A stretch of DNA of 52,361 nucleotides from Paenibacillus xylanivorans (GTDB lineage Bacteria; Bacillota; Bacilli; Paenibacillales; Paenibacillaceae). The stretch is from assembly GCF_001280595.1 (NCBI RefSeq), contig NZ_LITU01000008.1, positions 1-52,361 of the forward strand. The letters run 5' to 3'. Shown here in pieces: positions 9,779-18,399 of this stretch. Within the stretch, counting starts at the first letter, position 1, and every line of letters begins with the position of its first letter. A program made the translations under genes and the position numbers. The notes under the pieces are model-generated. The model searched no databases. It saw only the letters and a program-made list of their open reading frames with translations, and was not told the DNA's origin.

Positions 9779-9931
9779 ATGAGCAAACCCAAAACAACAC
9801 CTGTGCCTGAAGCCCAGGCTGCTGAGCAACACCGAAAGCCTGAAAAGCATTCTTCCATGCAGGAACCGTTGTCAGGCTCCAAAAAAGTGAAAAACCAGAA
9901 CCATGTGGATCATCACAATCCTCAGGGCTAA
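9779..9931 (+). CDS. sspP: Small acid-soluble spore protein P-like
   Basis: A 50-residue protein whose segment EPLSGSKKVKNQNH matches the core of Bacillus SspP (EPL-GSKKVKNRNH), a minor protein of the mature spore core made late in the forespore. SspP is about 48 residues, so the length fits. The ATG is set by AAGGGGGG 7 bp upstream. It ends the three-gene group 9212-9931, with a terminator about 65 bp later. The N-terminal half does not resemble SspP. Confidence 0.8.
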   Translation: MSKPKTTPVPEAQAAEQHRKPEKHSSMQEPLSGSKKVKNQNHVDHHNPQG

Positions 9932-9994
9932 GTAGGGTAAAGGAAAGATTATTCCGCTCTTCAGCACATATTAAAAATGCATAACAATTCCTAT

Positions 9995-10020
9995 AACTCC
10001 GGTTAATAACCGGGGTTTTT
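9995..10020 (+). terminator. Terminator after the sspP-like gene
   Basis: AACTCCGGT pairs with ACCGGGGTT, followed by T residues. Confidence 0.8.
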
Positions 10021-10201
10021 GCGCGTTCATACATGATTTAATGGAGAGCACCATTGATATTTAAAGCTTACGTAGGTCTTTGTAGCCAATTTACAGAGTG
10101 AAGATCACAAATTTCCCAAATCGTGTTTCCGTTTCAGAATAAATGGTATATCATTGATATTGAATTATTTTTTTGGGGTTATCACGAGAGGAGAGAAACA
10201 A

Positions 10202-11296
10202 ATGACTAAACGTATGGGGGCGCTTCTTCTTACGTTGCTGTTAACCGTATCTATGGCACTGACAGCATGTAGTAGCAAGCAAGAGCCAAAAGAGGCATTG
10301 AAGACGGCGGCAGTCAATGCTTCCAAACTGACTTCGTATGAGATGAGTTCTAATTTCACTATTAATGAATTGAGCTATAAAGCTGCAGACGAGTCACAAC
10401 AGGATCCAACGATGTCTCAGTTTATGAGTATGCTGAAGGATGCCCAGTTGAATGTAACTGGCGTATACCAAAGCGAGCCAATGCAGACGGAAATGACGGT
10501 AGGCATTGAGCTTAAGGGCGATATGGGTATGACATTTAACATTCCAATGGTTATGACCGCTGAGAAGTTATATGTTAAGGTGCCAAGTATTCCGTTCTTC
10601 CCGATTCCGGAAACGGTTGTTGGTAAATTCCTGGAGCTGGATCTGAAAGAACTGGCTGAGCAAGAAGGAACGGAATGGAACCCGGATGCTATGGATGCAG
10701 CGAAAACACAAAAGCTGAGCAATGAAGTTATGGATGCGGTTCTGAGCGAGTACGATCAGGATAAATTCTTTAAAAACCTGGACGTGAAGGATGCACAGCT
10801 TCCTGAAGGTTTGGATGCCAAGCAAGTCGTTCAATTTTCGGTCAACAATGACAATGTGAAAGAAGCCGTTACTGTTCTGGTAACCAAAGCATTGCCAAAA
10901 GTACTGGATATCATCTCTAAAGAAGAGTACCGTGACATGTTGCAAATGAGTCAGGCAGATATCGACAAAGCTAAAGAGGATCTGAAAATCACTGAAGCAG
11001 ATCAAGCTGAAATGGCTAAAGATCTGGATCAATTGAAAGATACACTGACCATTAACCAGTTCCACATTGATTTTGCTTTGGACAAAAAAGATTTCCCGGT
11101 ATATCAAAAATTGGTTGCTGATCTGTTGATTAAACAACCTGATACCAAGGATGAAGTTAAACTTGCATTCACTGGTTCGAACACATACACCAAAATTAAC
11201 GAGAAGCCGGCATTCAAAATCAATATTCCTACTGGCGAAGACGTTATTACAATGGATGAGTTTGAAGAACTAATGAACGCATCTTACGGATACTAA
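10202..11296 (+). CDS. Secreted lipoprotein, LppX/LolA-like fold possible
   Basis: The mature protein would be anchored on the outer face of the membrane: the N-terminus has a KR pair, a Leu-rich core and the lipobox LTAC (Cys at about residue 23). The rest (364 residues in all) has no transmembrane segment and alternates Thr/Val-rich strands with an acidic helical stretch (about residues 240-285, SQADIDKAKEDLKITEADQ). Several repeats of the kind 'MTVGIELKGDMGMTF' suggest a large beta-sheet shell as in DUF6612/LppX-type proteins, which is only an inference. ATG 10202 is chosen over an upstream in-frame TTG at 10154 because GAGAGGAGAG precedes it and the signal peptide starts there. Monocistronic, with its own terminator. 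Confidence 0.8.
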   Translation: MTKRMGALLLTLLLTVSMALTACSSKQEPKEALKTAAVNASKLTSYEMSSNFTINELSYKAADESQQDPTMSQFMSMLKDAQLNVTGVYQSEPMQTEMTVGIELKGDMGMTFNIPMVMTAEKLYVKVPSIPFFPIPETVVGKFLELDLKELAEQEGTEWNPDAMDAAKTQKLSNEVMDAVLSEYDQDKFFKNLDVKDAQLPEGLDAKQVVQFSVNNDNVKEAVTVLVTKALPKVLDIISKEEYRDMLQMSQADIDKAKEDLKITEADQAEMAKDLDQLKDTLTINQFHIDFALDKKDFPVYQKLVADLLIKQPDTKDEVKLAFTGSNTYTKINEKPAFKINIPTGEDVITMDEFEELMNASYGY

Positions 11297-11320
11297 GTTC
11301 TCCGATTCATTCGTTAAAAT

Positions 11321-11355
11321 AAAGAGCCGCTCGACCTTAGGGTCGGCGGCTCTTT
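11321..11355. terminator. Terminator after the lipoprotein gene
   Basis: AAAGAGCCGC(TCGACC) pairs with (GGTCG)GCGGCTCTTT. The symmetric A/T flanks could also stop the convergent GNAT gene. Confidence 0.85.
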
Positions 11356-11380
11356 GTATGTTGTTCTACGGTCTGTTCAA

Positions 11381-11950
11381 TTACTGTAATGATTCACCCA
11401 AGTCTTCAGCGAGTACAGCGTAGATCTGATGATCCTGATACGCTCCGTTAATCTTGAGATATTTACGAGCAATGCCCTCAGCCTGAAAGCCGTTTTTCTC
11501 CAGGACACGTTTGGAACCGGTATTGGATAACAGAATAGCCGCCTGAACACGATTTAACTTCAGGGCACGGAAGGCGTAGGATACAGCGAGCTTCACAGCT
11601 GCTGTCATTCGTCCGCCGCCTTGATAGTCAGGATGGATAAAGTATCCCATATCTGTATAATTGGCAACGCCCTGAACGACATTGTTCAAGCTAACCTGGC
11701 CAATAAGAATACCATCATCGATTGTGAAAATTCCGAATTGATACCCTGTTCCTTCCTCGGCCGCCTGCATTCTCTCCTGAATGCGTCTGGTTTGCGCATG
11801 CAGCGTATAGAATTCATCATCCCGAACAGGCTCTACAGCTTGGTATGGAAGACGTGTGTTTTGAATAAGAGCAAGATACGCTTCCGTATCTTGTGAAGTA
11901 AGTAACCGGAGGCTTATTCCCTTCGGTGTGTCGTATAGTGTAAGCGGCAT
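11381..11950 (-). CDS. GNAT N-acetyltransferase, RimJ/RimL type
   Basis: Transfers an acetyl group from acetyl-CoA to an amine; the RimJ/RimL branch often modifies N-termini of ribosomal proteins, but the substrate here is unknown. Seen: IGQVSLNNVVQGVANYTDMGYFIHPDYQGGGRMTAA split over beta4 and the CoA pyrophosphate loop (Q/GxGGR type, about residues 105-120), then VQAAILLSNTGSKRVLEKNGF, the typical 'N-x-x-S-x-R/K-V-L-E-K-x-G-F' ending. ATG at 11950 is preferred (AAAGGAAG 8 bp upstream) over GTG 11959. It is followed on the same strand by nothing for which an operon is clear; tadA lies upstream, 34 bp away, on the same strand, so the two may be cotranscribed. Confidence 0.9.
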   Translation of the reverse strand: MPLTLYDTPKGISLRLLTSQDTEAYLALIQNTRLPYQAVEPVRDDEFYTLHAQTRRIQERMQAAEEGTGYQFGIFTIDDGILIGQVSLNNVVQGVANYTDMGYFIHPDYQGGGRMTAAVKLAVSYAFRALKLNRVQAAILLSNTGSKRVLEKNGFQAEGIARKYLKINGAYQDHQIYAVLAEDLGESLQ

Positions 11951-11984
11951 GGAATGCACTTCCTTTCCTGATGGGTGTATGATT

Positions 11985-12485
11985 CTATTTTTTGCGTAAA
12001 CGCCGGAAAAACTGAGTCAGCATGGTGGAGCACTCCAGTTGCAGAATGTCAGCAACCACTTCGGTTCGGTGATTAAAACGAGGTTCCTGCAGCAGATTCA
12101 TCAGGGTTCCCGCACAGCCGGCCTTAGGGTCAGCGGTACCATATATGACTCGAGGTACTCTGGATTGCACAATGGCACCTGCACACATGGGGCAGGGCTC
12201 CAGTGTGACGTACAAACTGCAATCAAGCAGTCGCCAAGCACCGATGGCTTCACTGGCCTGCCGGATGGCGACCATCTCCGCATGTGCTGTGGAATCAAGT
12301 GTTGTTTCACGCAGGTTATAACCACGTCCAATAATGCGGTTATGTTGAACAATTACAGCCCCAATGGGTACTTCCCCAAGTGCTTCCGCTTTGTATGCTT
12401 CAGCAATGGCTTCACGCATCCAGTGCTCATGTTGAGCCCCCTCCGAGAGATGCGAAAGATCAGGCTGGAGAATGTCATCCTTCAT
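11985..12485 (-). CDS. tadA: tRNA-specific adenosine deaminase
   Basis: Deaminates A34 to inosine in the anticodon of tRNA-Arg(ACG), allowing decoding of CGU, CGC and CGA. Seen: zinc and proton-shuttle motif HAEM (His and Glu, about residues 68-71), the second zinc motif PCPMCAG (two Cys, about 98-104), and the family segment YGTADPKAGCAGTL. The 166 residues fit the 155-165 family size. ATG 12485 is preferred to an upstream start at 12533 because it gives the normal N-terminus (HEHWMREAIAEA) and follows AAGGAG by 12 bp. In Bacillus this gene (yaaJ) sits directly before the SRP RNA; here 35 kb separate them. Confidence 0.95.
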   Translation of the reverse strand: MKDDILQPDLSHLSEGAQHEHWMREAIAEAYKAEALGEVPIGAVIVQHNRIIGRGYNLRETTLDSTAHAEMVAIRQASEAIGAWRLLDCSLYVTLEPCPMCAGAIVQSRVPRVIYGTADPKAGCAGTLMNLLQEPRFNHRTEVVADILQLECSTMLTQFFRRLRKK

Positions 12486-12549
12486 TAAAATATAAAACTC
12501 CTTCCAATGGGCATTTGTGCGGCGAACAGACATTCGTTTGTTAACATGT

Positions 12550-12650
12550 TGTGCATAAGTCTGTGGGTAACTAGCGAGTTGCTCACATAGTTATGAACAT
12601 ATTATCCACACGCCTGTGGATTTGTGTATAACTTTTGGTGGTTATTCCCA
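12550..12650. promoter_or_regulatory. DnaA-box cluster
   Basis: Within about 100 bp between the divergent tadA and kinase genes lie TGTGCATAA (12550-12558), TGTGGGTAA (12562-12570), TTATGAACA (12591-12599), TTATCCACA (12602-12610, the perfect consensus), TGTGGATTT (12615-12623), TGTGTATAA (12623-12631, complement TTATACACA) and TTATTCCCA (12642-12650). Four of the seven fit TTATNCACA exactly or with one mismatch, on both strands. DnaA binds such clusters at oriC and at several intergenic sites in Bacillus. An imperfect inverted repeat (CCATTGTA/TACAATGG, 12648-12682) follows. Confidence 0.65.
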
Positions 12651-12819
12651 TTGTAGGCATGGAAAAGACAAAATACAATGGAATTCGCGTTTTTCAGCCA
12701 AGCGGTAACTTTTGGACGAGGGTCAATTATCCTTTTCAAATAGACATACAACAGTTATGATGGATATAGGTTTTGCCATATATCGCCAGAGGGTACAAGC
12801 CGAGAGGTGAACGAAAAAG

Positions 12820-15159
12820 TTGTCTATTAAAACGAAATTATCCATGATTATGTCGTGCTCGGTGCTCGTCATATTAGTTTTGAATATAGCACTGAGTTAT
12901 TATACTACAGAAGAGAATTTAAGGCAGGACAGCGAAACCAAGATGGTGCTTACGGCCAAACAGATTGCAATTGCTGTCGAACAGAGTCAGTCCAGTTCAG
13001 AATATGTAAAACGACAGATTGGGAACAATCTGTGGTTGGCCTCTGTAATGGCGGCGGAAGAATTGGACCCGGATATTAATAATATCACAAATGAAGATCT
13101 GGTTCGCATGAGCGAAAAAGTCGGTGTCTCCCACATTTCGTTGATGGAGCAGACGGCTGATGATATTGTTGTAACCCGATCTTCCGATCCAAAGGAGATT
13201 GGATTGTCTACTAGATCCATGACGTATTGGTATCAGGCATTTAAACAGCTTTTCGAAAATCATCAGGTTACGATTTCACAGGGACAGAAATTGGACCATT
13301 TTTGGTCGGATGGATTCGAATATTCTACATCAAATCCGTCGGATGTTGATATCTGGGGTTACTATCACGATGGGAAGAGGAATTACATAATCAATCCCTT
13401 CTATAATAATGCCGCTGTTGACAGCTATGTGAAGATCTCTGGTCCAGATGAGATTTTGAATAAGATCCGTGAAGTTAATTCGTCGATTCTGGAGATTACA
13501 GGCATCAATCCATTGACCTTCGGTAGCTCGAGCATGAGTAATGACGGAAGGGATACGAACCACAACAAGCTGAACAACAGGCCTATTCGTTTCGGTACAT
13601 ATCAATATGGTGCCGCAGAAGAGGATCACAAGGCGGTCGTACGGGCAATTCGTACTGGGCAGAATGTATCTTTTGTCAGCGAAACTCATGAACAAAAGGT
13701 GCTCAAAAGTTTCATTCCTATATTCACTCCAAATGAATCATCTTATGTAATCAGTATTGTCATGGATTATAAGCAAATATCCTCCATGGTATCTGAACAG
13801 TTGGTTAGCCATGCCTCGATTTCACTTGTTTTACTGGAGATTGTGATCTTTGGTAGCTATTTGCTTGCGGGATATATTACGCGTCCTATTCAATCTATTT
13901 TGGGTAAAGTGAATGATGTGGCTGACGGTCATTTTGATTTTCGTCTTAAAGTGAGAAGGAAAGATGAACTGGGCCAATTAGCCAATCGTATTAATGCAAT
14001 GATTCGTAATTTGGGGCATTATACGAATCGCCTGAAACAGATGTATGAAGAAAATCGGGCGGTAAAAGAACATTTGGAATCGATTATTAATCAAACGGCA
14101 GACGCGATACACATTACGGATCTGGATGGAAATGTACTGCGTGTAAATCGTGCCTTTGAGCAGTTGTATGGATGGCGCAGTCGTGAAGTTGAAGGCCGTC
14201 AATTGAAGATTATCCCTCCTGGAACTGAAGAGGAGATGCGAGAGCAGCATGCCCAGCTGATTGAGGGCTTGTCAATTACCTCTAATGAAACGACATGGAT
14301 GAAGAAGGACGGCAGCCGTGTCGAAGTTAGCGTGAGTACAGCACCAGTCCGGGATGAAGCAGGCGAGATTACGGCACTGATTAGCGTATCCAGAGACATT
14401 ACCAGCCGTAACCGCATGGAGGAGCTGCTCAGACGTTCCGAGAAACTGACGACGGTAGGCCAGCTGGCAGCCGGGGTTGCACACGAGATACGTAATCCGC
14501 TTACAACCCTGCGTGGATTCCTCCAGCTCCAACAAGAGACGAATAAGCTTAATCATCGTCACTTGGATTTGATGCTGTCTGAGTTGGATCGAATTAATCT
14601 CATTGTGGGTGAGTTTCTAATACTGGCCAAACCACAGGCGGTTCATTTTCAGGAACGGGATATTCGCTTCATTCTGGGAGATGTTATATCATTGCTGGAC
14701 AGCCAGGCGCATCTGCATGGTGTGGAATTTGTACTGAATGCTTCATCCGACTCAGCTATGGTACACTGTGAAGAGAACCAGTTGAAGCAGGTCTTTATTA
14801 ACTTGCTGAAGAACGGCATGGAGGCCATGCCAGACGGAGGTAATATTCGAATTAAACTCAATCATGACGAAGAGAATAATCGGGTTCGGATTGAAATTAA
14901 GGATGAAGGCACTGGAATTCCAGAAGAATTGATGCCTAAGCTGGGGGAACCATTCTTTACAAGCAAGGAATCGGGAACAGGGCTTGGCCTGATGGTCAGC
15001 CAGCGCATTATTCAATCACATAAGGGCATGATGGATATCAAAAGCGTCATGAACAAGGGGACGACTGTCATTATCGATCTGCCTGCCTCTCAACAGCAAC
15101 CGGAGAGTGTAGAGGAAGAGAATAATACGGACAATGAACCTACAAACGAAGAGAATTAG
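12820..15159 (+). CDS. Membrane sensor histidine kinase with Cache-like, HAMP and PAS domains
   Basis: Autophosphorylating signal kinase of 779 residues. In order: TM1 at about 9-28; a ~305-residue extracytoplasmic double-Cache-like sensor; TM2 at about 333-353; HAMP (RPIQSILGKVNDVADGHFDF onward, about 358-410); PAS plus PAC (IINQTADAIHITDLDGNVLR, about 425-535); HisKA with phospho-acceptor His in AAGVAHEIRNPLTTLRGF (about 553); HATPase with N box NLLKNGMEAM, G1 DEGTGIPEE and G2 GTGLGLMV. The acidic tail (EEENNTDNEPTNEEN) is unusual. TTG start with GAGAGGTGA upstream. No response regulator is adjacent. The architecture and HisKA sequence resemble sporulation kinases of the KinA/KinB type, and spo0F lies in the same window, so Spo0F is a plausible but unproven partner. 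A DnaA-box cluster lies in its upstream region. Confidence 0.9.
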   Translation: MSIKTKLSMIMSCSVLVILVLNIALSYYTTEENLRQDSETKMVLTAKQIAIAVEQSQSSSEYVKRQIGNNLWLASVMAAEELDPDINNITNEDLVRMSEKVGVSHISLMEQTADDIVVTRSSDPKEIGLSTRSMTYWYQAFKQLFENHQVTISQGQKLDHFWSDGFEYSTSNPSDVDIWGYYHDGKRNYIINPFYNNAAVDSYVKISGPDEILNKIREVNSSILEITGINPLTFGSSSMSNDGRDTNHNKLNNRPIRFGTYQYGAAEEDHKAVVRAIRTGQNVSFVSETHEQKVLKSFIPIFTPNESSYVISIVMDYKQISSMVSEQLVSHASISLVLLEIVIFGSYLLAGYITRPIQSILGKVNDVADGHFDFRLKVRRKDELGQLANRINAMIRNLGHYTNRLKQMYEENRAVKEHLESIINQTADAIHITDLDGNVLRVNRAFEQLYGWRSREVEGRQLKIIPPGTEEEMREQHAQLIEGLSITSNETTWMKKDGSRVEVSVSTAPVRDEAGEITALISVSRDITSRNRMEELLRRSEKLTTVGQLAAGVAHEIRNPLTTLRGFLQLQQETNKLNHRHLDLMLSELDRINLIVGEFLILAKPQAVHFQERDIRFILGDVISLLDSQAHLHGVEFVLNASSDSAMVHCEENQLKQVFINLLKNGMEAMPDGGNIRIKLNHDEENNRVRIEIKDEGTGIPEELMPKLGEPFFTSKESGTGLGLMVSQRIIQSHKGMMDIKSVMNKGTTVIIDLPASQQQPESVEEENNTDNEPTNEEN

Positions 15160-15177
15160 ATGAGGTGAGATTACCTT

Positions 15178-15879
15178 TTGCGTATTAATAAATTTATCAG
15201 TGAAACAGGCTTTTGTTCCCGTCGGGAAGCCGACCGATTGGTCGAAAGCGGAAAAGTAACGATTAATGGAGTGACAGCAGAACTGGGCAGTCAAGCAGAA
15301 GATGGCGATGATGTTCGAATTAATGGCCAACCCATTAAGGAAAAACGGAAACACGTATATATTGCGCTCAATAAACCTGTCGGAATAACGAGTACAACCG
15401 AGCACCACATTCAAGGTAATATCGTTGATTTTGTAGGTCACAAAGAGCGCATCTTCCCGATTGGCCGTCTGGATAAGGATTCGGAAGGTCTAATCCTGAT
15501 GACCAATGACGGAGATATCGTCAATCGGATTCTAAGGGCAGAAGGACGCCATGAGAAAGAATATATTGTCACTGTGGATCGTGCGGTAACGCCAAGTTTC
15601 TTGAGAGGTATGAGCACAGGCGTCAAAATCCTTGGTGAAATGACGTTGCCTTGTACGGTGACTCGCATATCAGAACGGGTGTTCCGCATTATTCTGACGG
15701 AGGGGAAAAACCGTCAAATTCGCCGGATGTGCAGTGCATTTGGCTATGAGGTTCGGAAGTTGAAGCGGATTCGAATTATGAATATTCATCTCGGTGAACA
15801 GGCCACAGGGACTTGGAGAGAACTAACGCCCGCAGAAAAATCGGAATTAAGCAGTCTCCTGGACTATACGATGGAATAA
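15178..15879 (+). CDS. 23S/16S rRNA pseudouridine synthase, RsuA/RluB/RluF family
   Basis: Converts a specific uridine in rRNA to pseudouridine. Seen: an S4 RNA-binding domain at the N-terminus (RINKFISETGFCSRREADRL, residues 2-21), the catalytic motif GRLDKDSEGLILMTNDG with the active Asp (about 100), and the C-terminal GKNRQIRRMCSAFGYEV. The 233 residues fit the family; the S4 sequence and the IMNIHLG ending suggest the RluF-like group (23S), but the target base cannot be told from sequence by eye. The TTG start follows AGGTGAGA and lies only 18 bp after the kinase stop, so the two may be cotranscribed. Confidence 0.92.
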   Translation: MRINKFISETGFCSRREADRLVESGKVTINGVTAELGSQAEDGDDVRINGQPIKEKRKHVYIALNKPVGITSTTEHHIQGNIVDFVGHKERIFPIGRLDKDSEGLILMTNDGDIVNRILRAEGRHEKEYIVTVDRAVTPSFLRGMSTGVKILGEMTLPCTVTRISERVFRIILTEGKNRQIRRMCSAFGYEVRKLKRIRIMNIHLGEQATGTWRELTPAEKSELSSLLDYTME

Positions 15880-15892
15880 ATGATGATTGTCA

Positions 15893-15924
15893 AAGAGCGG
15901 CTTCCCTTGTGGGAAGCCGCTCTT
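15893..15924 (+). terminator. Terminator after the pseudouridine synthase
   Basis: AAGAGCGGCTTCCC pairs perfectly with GGGAAGCCGCTCTT; only a short T stretch follows. Confidence 0.75.
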
Positions 15925-15944
15925 GTTAATATCAGTGGATAGAA

Positions 15945-15979
15945 AAAAGTCACTCTCCTTTAATGAAGGAGAGTGACTT
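15945..15979 (-). terminator. Terminator of motAB
   Basis: On the minus strand AAGTCACTCTCC pairs with GGAGAGTGACTT, followed by TTTTTT. It lies 35 bp after the motB stop. Confidence 0.9.
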
Positions 15980-16014
15980 ACGCATGAGCTTGTTACAACG
16001 CAACGAACGATCCG

Positions 16015-16833
16015 TTAGTTACCTTGTTCGACTGCTTTCACGGACGTGTTGTTACTCTGGTATTTCCGGATAATTGAAACTTCTACCCGGCGATTCTGAG
16101 CTCTTCCAGCATCAGTTTGGTTGCTAGCGACTGGGTGATACTCTCCATAGCCGCTAGGTGTGAACTTCGCAGGGTCCAGCGTCTCATTCAATAACAGAAT
16201 TTTGAGGAAATTCAGTGCTCGATCAGCACTCAAATCCCAGTTATCCTTATATTGGCTGTTCGAAATGGGAACATTATCAGTATGGCCGGACACAACGACT
16301 TCATATTCCGGGAATTCCTGCAGCATGCTAGAGATGGCTTTGGCCAGCGAGCGTGACTCGGGCTTAACATCAGCCCGGCCTGAGGAGAACAGGGCGTTAT
16401 CACTGATCGTTATCTTGAGCTCAGACTGATTCAGCTTGGTATTCAGCTGATCGGAAAGCCCATTTTTCTGAATATATTGATCAAGCCGTTTCTTGAGTTT
16501 CTCCAGATCTTCCTGTTCTTTCTGAGCCATCTGCGCATCTGTAATCTGAGCTGGTGTTTTCTTGGTGATCTCTTCAGGCTGCTGTTTATTTTTACCCAAA
16601 TCTGTAGTGGATTCTGTAGGGTTCATGGAGGTATGATCCAGTACACCCGAACCCCCGTTCAATGCGCTGCTCAGAGCTGAAGCCATCTGTTCAAACTTCG
16701 TTGCATCTATAGAGCTCATAGAGAATAAGGTGATAAACAGAGCGAGCAACAACGTCATCAAGTCGGAATAGGGAAGCAACCAGCTCTCGTCTATATGTTC
16801 TTCATGCGGTTCGTGTTTTTTAGTCTTTTTCAC
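16015..16833 (-). CDS. motB: Flagellar motor stator protein MotB
   Basis: Forms with MotA the ion-conducting stator that drives flagellar rotation. Seen: a charged cytoplasmic start (KKTKKHEPHEEH), one transmembrane helix SDLMTLLLALFITLFSMS (about residues 23-41) whose Asp carries the ion, a flexible linker with a Gln/Lys-rich coil (about 95-130), and a C-terminal OmpA-like peptidoglycan-binding domain (SGHTDNVPISNSQYKDNWDLS, then RAQNRRVEVSI). The 272 residues are typical. GTG start with GGAGGG 9 bp upstream, overlapping the end of motA by 14 bp, which implies translational coupling. I cannot tell from the helix whether it uses H+ or Na+. Confidence 0.94.
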   Translation of the reverse strand: MKKTKKHEPHEEHIDESWLLPYSDLMTLLLALFITLFSMSSIDATKFEQMASALSSALNGGSGVLDHTSMNPTESTTDLGKNKQQPEEITKKTPAQITDAQMAQKEQEDLEKLKKRLDQYIQKNGLSDQLNTKLNQSELKITISDNALFSSGRADVKPESRSLAKAISSMLQEFPEYEVVVSGHTDNVPISNSQYKDNWDLSADRALNFLKILLLNETLDPAKFTPSGYGEYHPVASNQTDAGRAQNRRVEVSIIRKYQSNNTSVKAVEQGN

Positions 16834-17620
16834 CTGATGAGCCCTCCTTCTCTTCCAATTGCTTACGTTCGGAAGGTGTCAGGAATACAGATAATTTTTG
16901 ATTAATGGCAATGGTGGATACACCAGATTGTATCGATAACAATCCTTCGACCATCATCAGTTTGATTTCCATCTCTTTCTTGGACATCCGCTTCAGCTTG
17001 TTGGACATCGGATGCCACAATACGTAACCACTAAAGATACCGAGGAGTGTCGCGATAAACGCCGCTGCAATCGCATGGGAGAGCTTTTCCATATCACTGA
17101 GATCGGCAAGCGCTGCGATGAGACCTACAACGGCCCCGAGTACCCCGAGCGTCGGTGCATACATCCCCGCTTGAGCGAAGATTAAGGCACCGCCACGATG
17201 GCGCTCTTCTGTTGCATGAATATCTTCCATGAGTACATCACTTACAAATTCCTGATCATTGCCGTCAATAATCATACGCATACCGCCGCGCAGGAACTGA
17301 TCATCAATATCTTCGACTTTCGATTCAAGTGCAAGCAAACCTTCACGGCGGGTAGTGGAAGCCCATTCCATAAATTTGCCGATAAGAGAAACACGGTCAA
17401 TCAGTTGTTGCTTTTTGAACAGTACCTCAAAAAGCTTGGGGATTTTTTTAACTTCAGACATAGGAAATGCCATGAAAATAGTTGCTGCTGTACCAACAAA
17501 AATAATAACGTAGGCTGCCGGGTTGTTAACCAGGTTGATAAGGGGCGCACCCTTCAGGAACATACCCACTACAAGTGAAACCAGCCCTAAAACTAGTCCG
17601 ATAATCGTTGAAATTTCCAT
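16820..17620 (-). CDS. motA: Flagellar motor stator protein MotA
   Basis: Stator partner of MotB, a four-helix membrane protein whose cytoplasmic loop pushes on the rotor protein FliG. Seen: TM1 and TM2 (about residues 2-20 and 32-50), a large cytoplasmic region with the conserved charged stretch (MEWASTTRREGLLALE, RGGMRMIIDG), then TM3 and TM4 (APTLGVLGAVVGLIAAL and AFIATLLGIFSGYVLW). The 266 residues match the family. ATG 17620 is chosen because GATGAGGTG precedes it by 6 bp and it starts at the usual MEISTIIGLVLG; a longer frame from 17659 adds nothing conserved. Genes order motA then motB on the minus strand. Confidence 0.94.
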   Translation of the reverse strand: MEISTIIGLVLGLVSLVVGMFLKGAPLINLVNNPAAYVIIFVGTAATIFMAFPMSEVKKIPKLFEVLFKKQQLIDRVSLIGKFMEWASTTRREGLLALESKVEDIDDQFLRGGMRMIIDGNDQEFVSDVLMEDIHATEERHRGGALIFAQAGMYAPTLGVLGAVVGLIAALADLSDMEKLSHAIAAAFIATLLGIFSGYVLWHPMSNKLKRMSKKEMEIKLMMVEGLLSIQSGVSTIAINQKLSVFLTPSERKQLEEKEGSSGEKD

Positions 17621-17854
17621 AATACACCTCATCCATGAGATAAAATTGAATCCTTTCAAGCGGCTTTATTCGGGCTTCCGGACGAACGTTACACCGCAAT
17701 CCGTTTAATGTTTGGCATCCCTTTGGGCTGCAGAAACAGTTAAAACGGTCATGTATAGTATTTATCGACCAGAAGGCCTTTTTTTTTAAGGGTTATTTTC
17801 AGGTATAATAAGATCAAATCTGCTCCTTAGGGGCTAAACAGGAGTGAAAAGCCA

Positions 17855-18148
17855 ATGGGCGTAAAGCATGGACGGGATTATGAAGGAATATTGACAGATT
17901 TGACACAGGCTATAGGCCGAATACCGGACCGCTATGTTTTCTTTGAAATGGATGAGGAAGAATGGTCACGCCTTGGTGTAACAGAGCAACTCGAAGTGGA
18001 TGAGGCGTTGGCGGAGGATCTGTTCTATGCGCTGGGTGAGGAGTCTGTCATTCCGGTAGGAAGTGGAGTGGTCATTCATGACAAGGATCAGCACCGAATT
18101 CATATCTTAATTGGGGAAGAGGAGCTGACTTTTGTACCGCTCATTTAG
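17855..18148 (+). CDS. Hypothetical protein, 97 residues
   Basis: I do not recognise a family. The protein is acidic (many Glu and Asp, RVFFEMDEEEWSRLG-like region), soluble, with a C-terminal strand-rich part (GVVIHDKDQHRIHILIGEEELTFVPL). ATG 17855 follows CAGGAGTG by 9 bp. A TATAAT at 17804-17809 lies at a suitable distance but its -35 is only a T run. It stands alone between the divergent motA and a dehydratase gene. Confidence 0.7.
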   Translation: MGVKHGRDYEGILTDLTQAIGRIPDRYVFFEMDEEEWSRLGVTEQLEVDEALAEDLFYALGEESVIPVGSGVVIHDKDQHRIHILIGEEELTFVPLI

Positions 18149-18399
18149 TAGGCTTCCATAAGATATTTAGCATGGAAACCGGAGTTGGAGAATCTCCCTA
18201 AAGCCTTATGGTTAGTGGATCTAGCGCCATTTGTACTATTGGAATTTGAGGCTTGTCCGTGGTAAGATGATAGTCATGAAACGGGCGAACCGCAGGGCGG
18301 TGGACCTATTCGTTTGGGTTGCTATGGGTAGCGCCAAAGGTTTCGATGGCAGCATGGACATGTCTGTGATGAGCCATCATATGGGGAGGAAGATAACGT

